A DNA stretch of 31,461 bases. It comes from Caryophanales bacterium UBA4856 (lineage in GTDB: Bacteria; Bacillota_I; Bacilli_A; RFN20; CAG-288). Of the stretch, positions 30,026 through 31,461 are shown piece by piece. The position numbers and the translations under genes were made by a program. The notes below the pieces were generated by a model. That model saw nothing but the letters and a program-made list of their open reading frames with translations, made no database searches and was not told the DNA's origin. Within the stretch, counting starts at the first letter, position 1; each line of letters starts with the position of its first letter. The stretch covers positions 1 through 31,461 of the forward strand of contig DHEG01000011.1 in the NCBI GenBank assembly GCA_002399765.1, in the 5' to 3' direction.

Positions 30026-31461
30026 ATGCAGCACACCACTGAAGAATTGGCCGATGTGATTTTTCCCGATGTCCACGAGACCTTGGCCGACTTGGACAAG
30101 AAATACCCGCCCAGGAATCTTCCCGAAGGAGCGGAGGTAACCCGTTTTGCCCCTTCGCCCACCGGTTTCCTTCACACCGGCTCCCTTTTCACTGCCTTGA
30201 TTGCCTATACCGTTGCCAAGCGCAGCCAGGGTGTCTATTTCTTCCGTCTTGAGGATACCGACCAAAAGCGCGAGGTCGAGGGAACCGGAGAGCAGCTGGT
30301 AGACCAATTGGCCTTCTTCGGCATCAAGCAAGACGAAGGCTACATGGGGGACAACAGGCCCGAGAAGGGAATCTATGGGCCTTATGTCCAGTCGCACCGC
30401 AAGGAGATCTACGATGTGGTGATAAAGGAGATGATCAGGCGGGGCCGGGCCTATCCCTGCTTTTGCACCGAGGCTGAGCTTGACGAACTCCGCAAGGTCC
30501 AGGAGGCCAACAAGGTGGTACCCGGTTACTATGGCAATTACGCCAAGTGCCGGTTCCGGACCGTGGCCGAAGACATCAAGTTGATAAAGGAAGGTACGCC
30601 CTTCGTCATAAGGTTCAGGTCCGAAGGCGACCATACCAAGTTCTTCCAGGTCAAGGATCTGGTCAGGGGTACCCTCTCTTTGCCGGAGAATGACCAGGAT
30701 ATCGTCATAAGGAAGTCCGACGGCCTTCCTACCTACCACTTCGCACACTTGGTCGACGATCACTATATGGGTACTACGGTAGTGACCAGAGGCGAGGAGT
30801 GGCTCTCCTCGCTGCCGATCCATATCGAGCTGTTCGAGGCCATTGGCTGGAAGGCCCCAAAGTATGCTCACCTGCCGGTGATAATGGTCAACGATCCCCA
30901 GACCGGGAACAGGCGAAAGCTGTCCAAGCGCAAGGACAAGGAAGCTGCCGTATCCTACTTCATCCAGGAAGGCTATCCCCGTCTTGGCATCTTGAAGTAC
31001 CTGATGACGATCTCCAACTCGAACTTCGAGGAGTGGCTCCGTTCCAATCCTCGCAAGCCTTTGCTCGACTTCCCCTTCACCTTTGCCAAGATGTCCAGGG
31101 AAGGCGCCTTGTTCGATCTTCCTAAGCTGACCGACATCTCCCAAAACGAATTGGCCTATGAGTCGGCCAAGGAGATATCGTCCGAGGCCTCTGAATGGGC
31201 CGACAAGTTCAGCCCCGAATTGGCCAACTTCATAAAGGCCGATCCGGAAAGGTTCGAGGCGATCATGAACATCGAGCGTGATCAGCCTAAGCCCCGCAAG
31301 GATTATTCCCGCTATTCGGACATCTATCCCAAGGTCAGGTTCTTCGACAGCGAGGAGTTTGCCAAATTCCCCAAGCCTTTTCCTTTCGACCCCAAGCTGA
31401 GGAAGGAAGACATCAAGGCCATCTTGGAAGGCTTCAGCAAATACACCGGCTTGGAGAAACC
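30026..31461 (+). CDS. gltX: Glutamyl-tRNA synthetase, N-terminal part (cut by window edge)
   Basis: GltX charges tRNA-Glu (and in many Bacillota also tRNA-Gln) with glutamate. From the ATG at 30026, five bases after GGAGG, 478 codons run off the right edge with no stop. The class-I signature is FAPSPTGFLHTGSL (41-54, HIGH-type HTGS), and the KMSKS-type loop is RRKLSKRKD (296-304). The catalytic-domain block THVHxVDDH reads YHFAHLVDDH (237-246), and CFC at 145-147 is in the usual zinc region. The extra N-terminal 35 residues (LADVIFPDV...KKYPPRNLPEGAEV) and the sequence after KLSKR match the longer clostridial form rather than the Bacillus form. The anticodon-binding end is missing from the window. 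Confidence 0.95.
   Translation, partial: MQHTTEELADVIFPDVHETLADLDKKYPPRNLPEGAEVTRFAPSPTGFLHTGSLFTALIAYTVAKRSQGVYFFRLEDTDQKREVEGTGEQLVDQLAFFGIKQDEGYMGDNRPEKGIYGPYVQSHRKEIYDVVIKEMIRRGRAYPCFCTEAELDELRKVQEANKVVPGYYGNYAKCRFRTVAEDIKLIKEGTPFVIRFRSEGDHTKFFQVKDLVRGTLSLPENDQDIVIRKSDGLPTYHFAHLVDDHYMGTTVVTRGEEWLSSLPIHIELFEAIGWKAPKYAHLPVIMVNDPQTGNRRKLSKRKDKEAAVSYFIQEGYPRLGILKYLMTISNSNFEEWLRSNPRKPLLDFPFTFAKMSREGALFDLPKLTDISQNELAYESAKEISSEASEWADKFSPELANFIKADPERFEAIMNIERDQPKPRKDYSRYSDIYPKVRFFDSEEFAKFPKPFPFDPKLRKEDIKAILEGFSKYTGLEK

Noticed and set aside
29438..31144. 568-codon open frame on the minus strand
   Set aside because: It is antisense to both the YitT-family gene and gltX, which have clear homology, promoter and ribosome sites. 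The open frame follows from codon bias.

Overview
The window looks like a chromosomal segment of a low-complexity-genome Bacillota (Firmicutes). The gene order rpsF-ssb-rpsR, a long clostridial-type GltX, YitT, a LytTR/DUF3021 pair, a YolD plus Y-family polymerase pair, PPDK, and a maltodextrin ABC operon with several lipoproteins all point that way. Base composition is near 50% GC, with many C- or G-ending codons. TGA is used as a stop, so this is not the mycoplasma code. An uncultured gut or rumen Bacilli/Erysipelotrichia-like lineage is my best guess; that is inference.

Layout. 1-410: start of ppdK (minus, runs off the left edge). 548-4154: an M29-peptidase homologue (minus) divergent from a two-gene unit (plus) coding for an iron-alcohol-dehydrogenase-like protein and a membrane protein resembling a site-2 protease. 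All three seem to lack the key metal ligands of their families, and the promoter of the plus-strand unit has a MerR-like 19-bp spacer with a centred palindrome. 4227-5134: a YebC-family gene with its own promoter and terminator. 5161-6783: two small membrane proteins and a SpoU rRNA methyltransferase. 6853-7441: a RelB/RelE-type toxin-antitoxin unit whose toxin appears cut short by a stop at its C-terminal Tyr codon. 7470-8757: rpsF-ssb-rpsR operon (minus) with promoter, structured leader and terminator. 8930-9384: decayed AAA-ATPase/DUF234 gene. 9393-10993: Y-family polymerase and YolD.

11263-21369: a ten-kilobase maltodextrin operon on the minus strand, transcribed malE, malF, malG, a lipoprotein alpha-amylase, a giant malK, and two small lipoproteins. 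It has a clear promoter with LacI-type operators, a stem-loop after malE and a terminator at the end. The MalK-like ATPase is 1035 residues long because a large coiled-coil extension follows the normal ATPase. Binding protein, permeases, amylase and ATPase together would bind, import and hydrolyse alpha-glucans at the cell surface.

21393-22130: a gene-poor stretch with a perfect catabolite-responsive element, then rpmF. 22155-24980: ABC-2 exporter and a LytTR/DUF3021 regulator pair. 25035-28420: anaerobic ribonucleotide reductase nrdD-nrdG plus an unknown small gene. 28826-29953: YitT-family membrane protein. 30026-end: gltX, cut by the right edge. No rRNA, tRNA, CRISPR array or intact insertion sequence was recognised.
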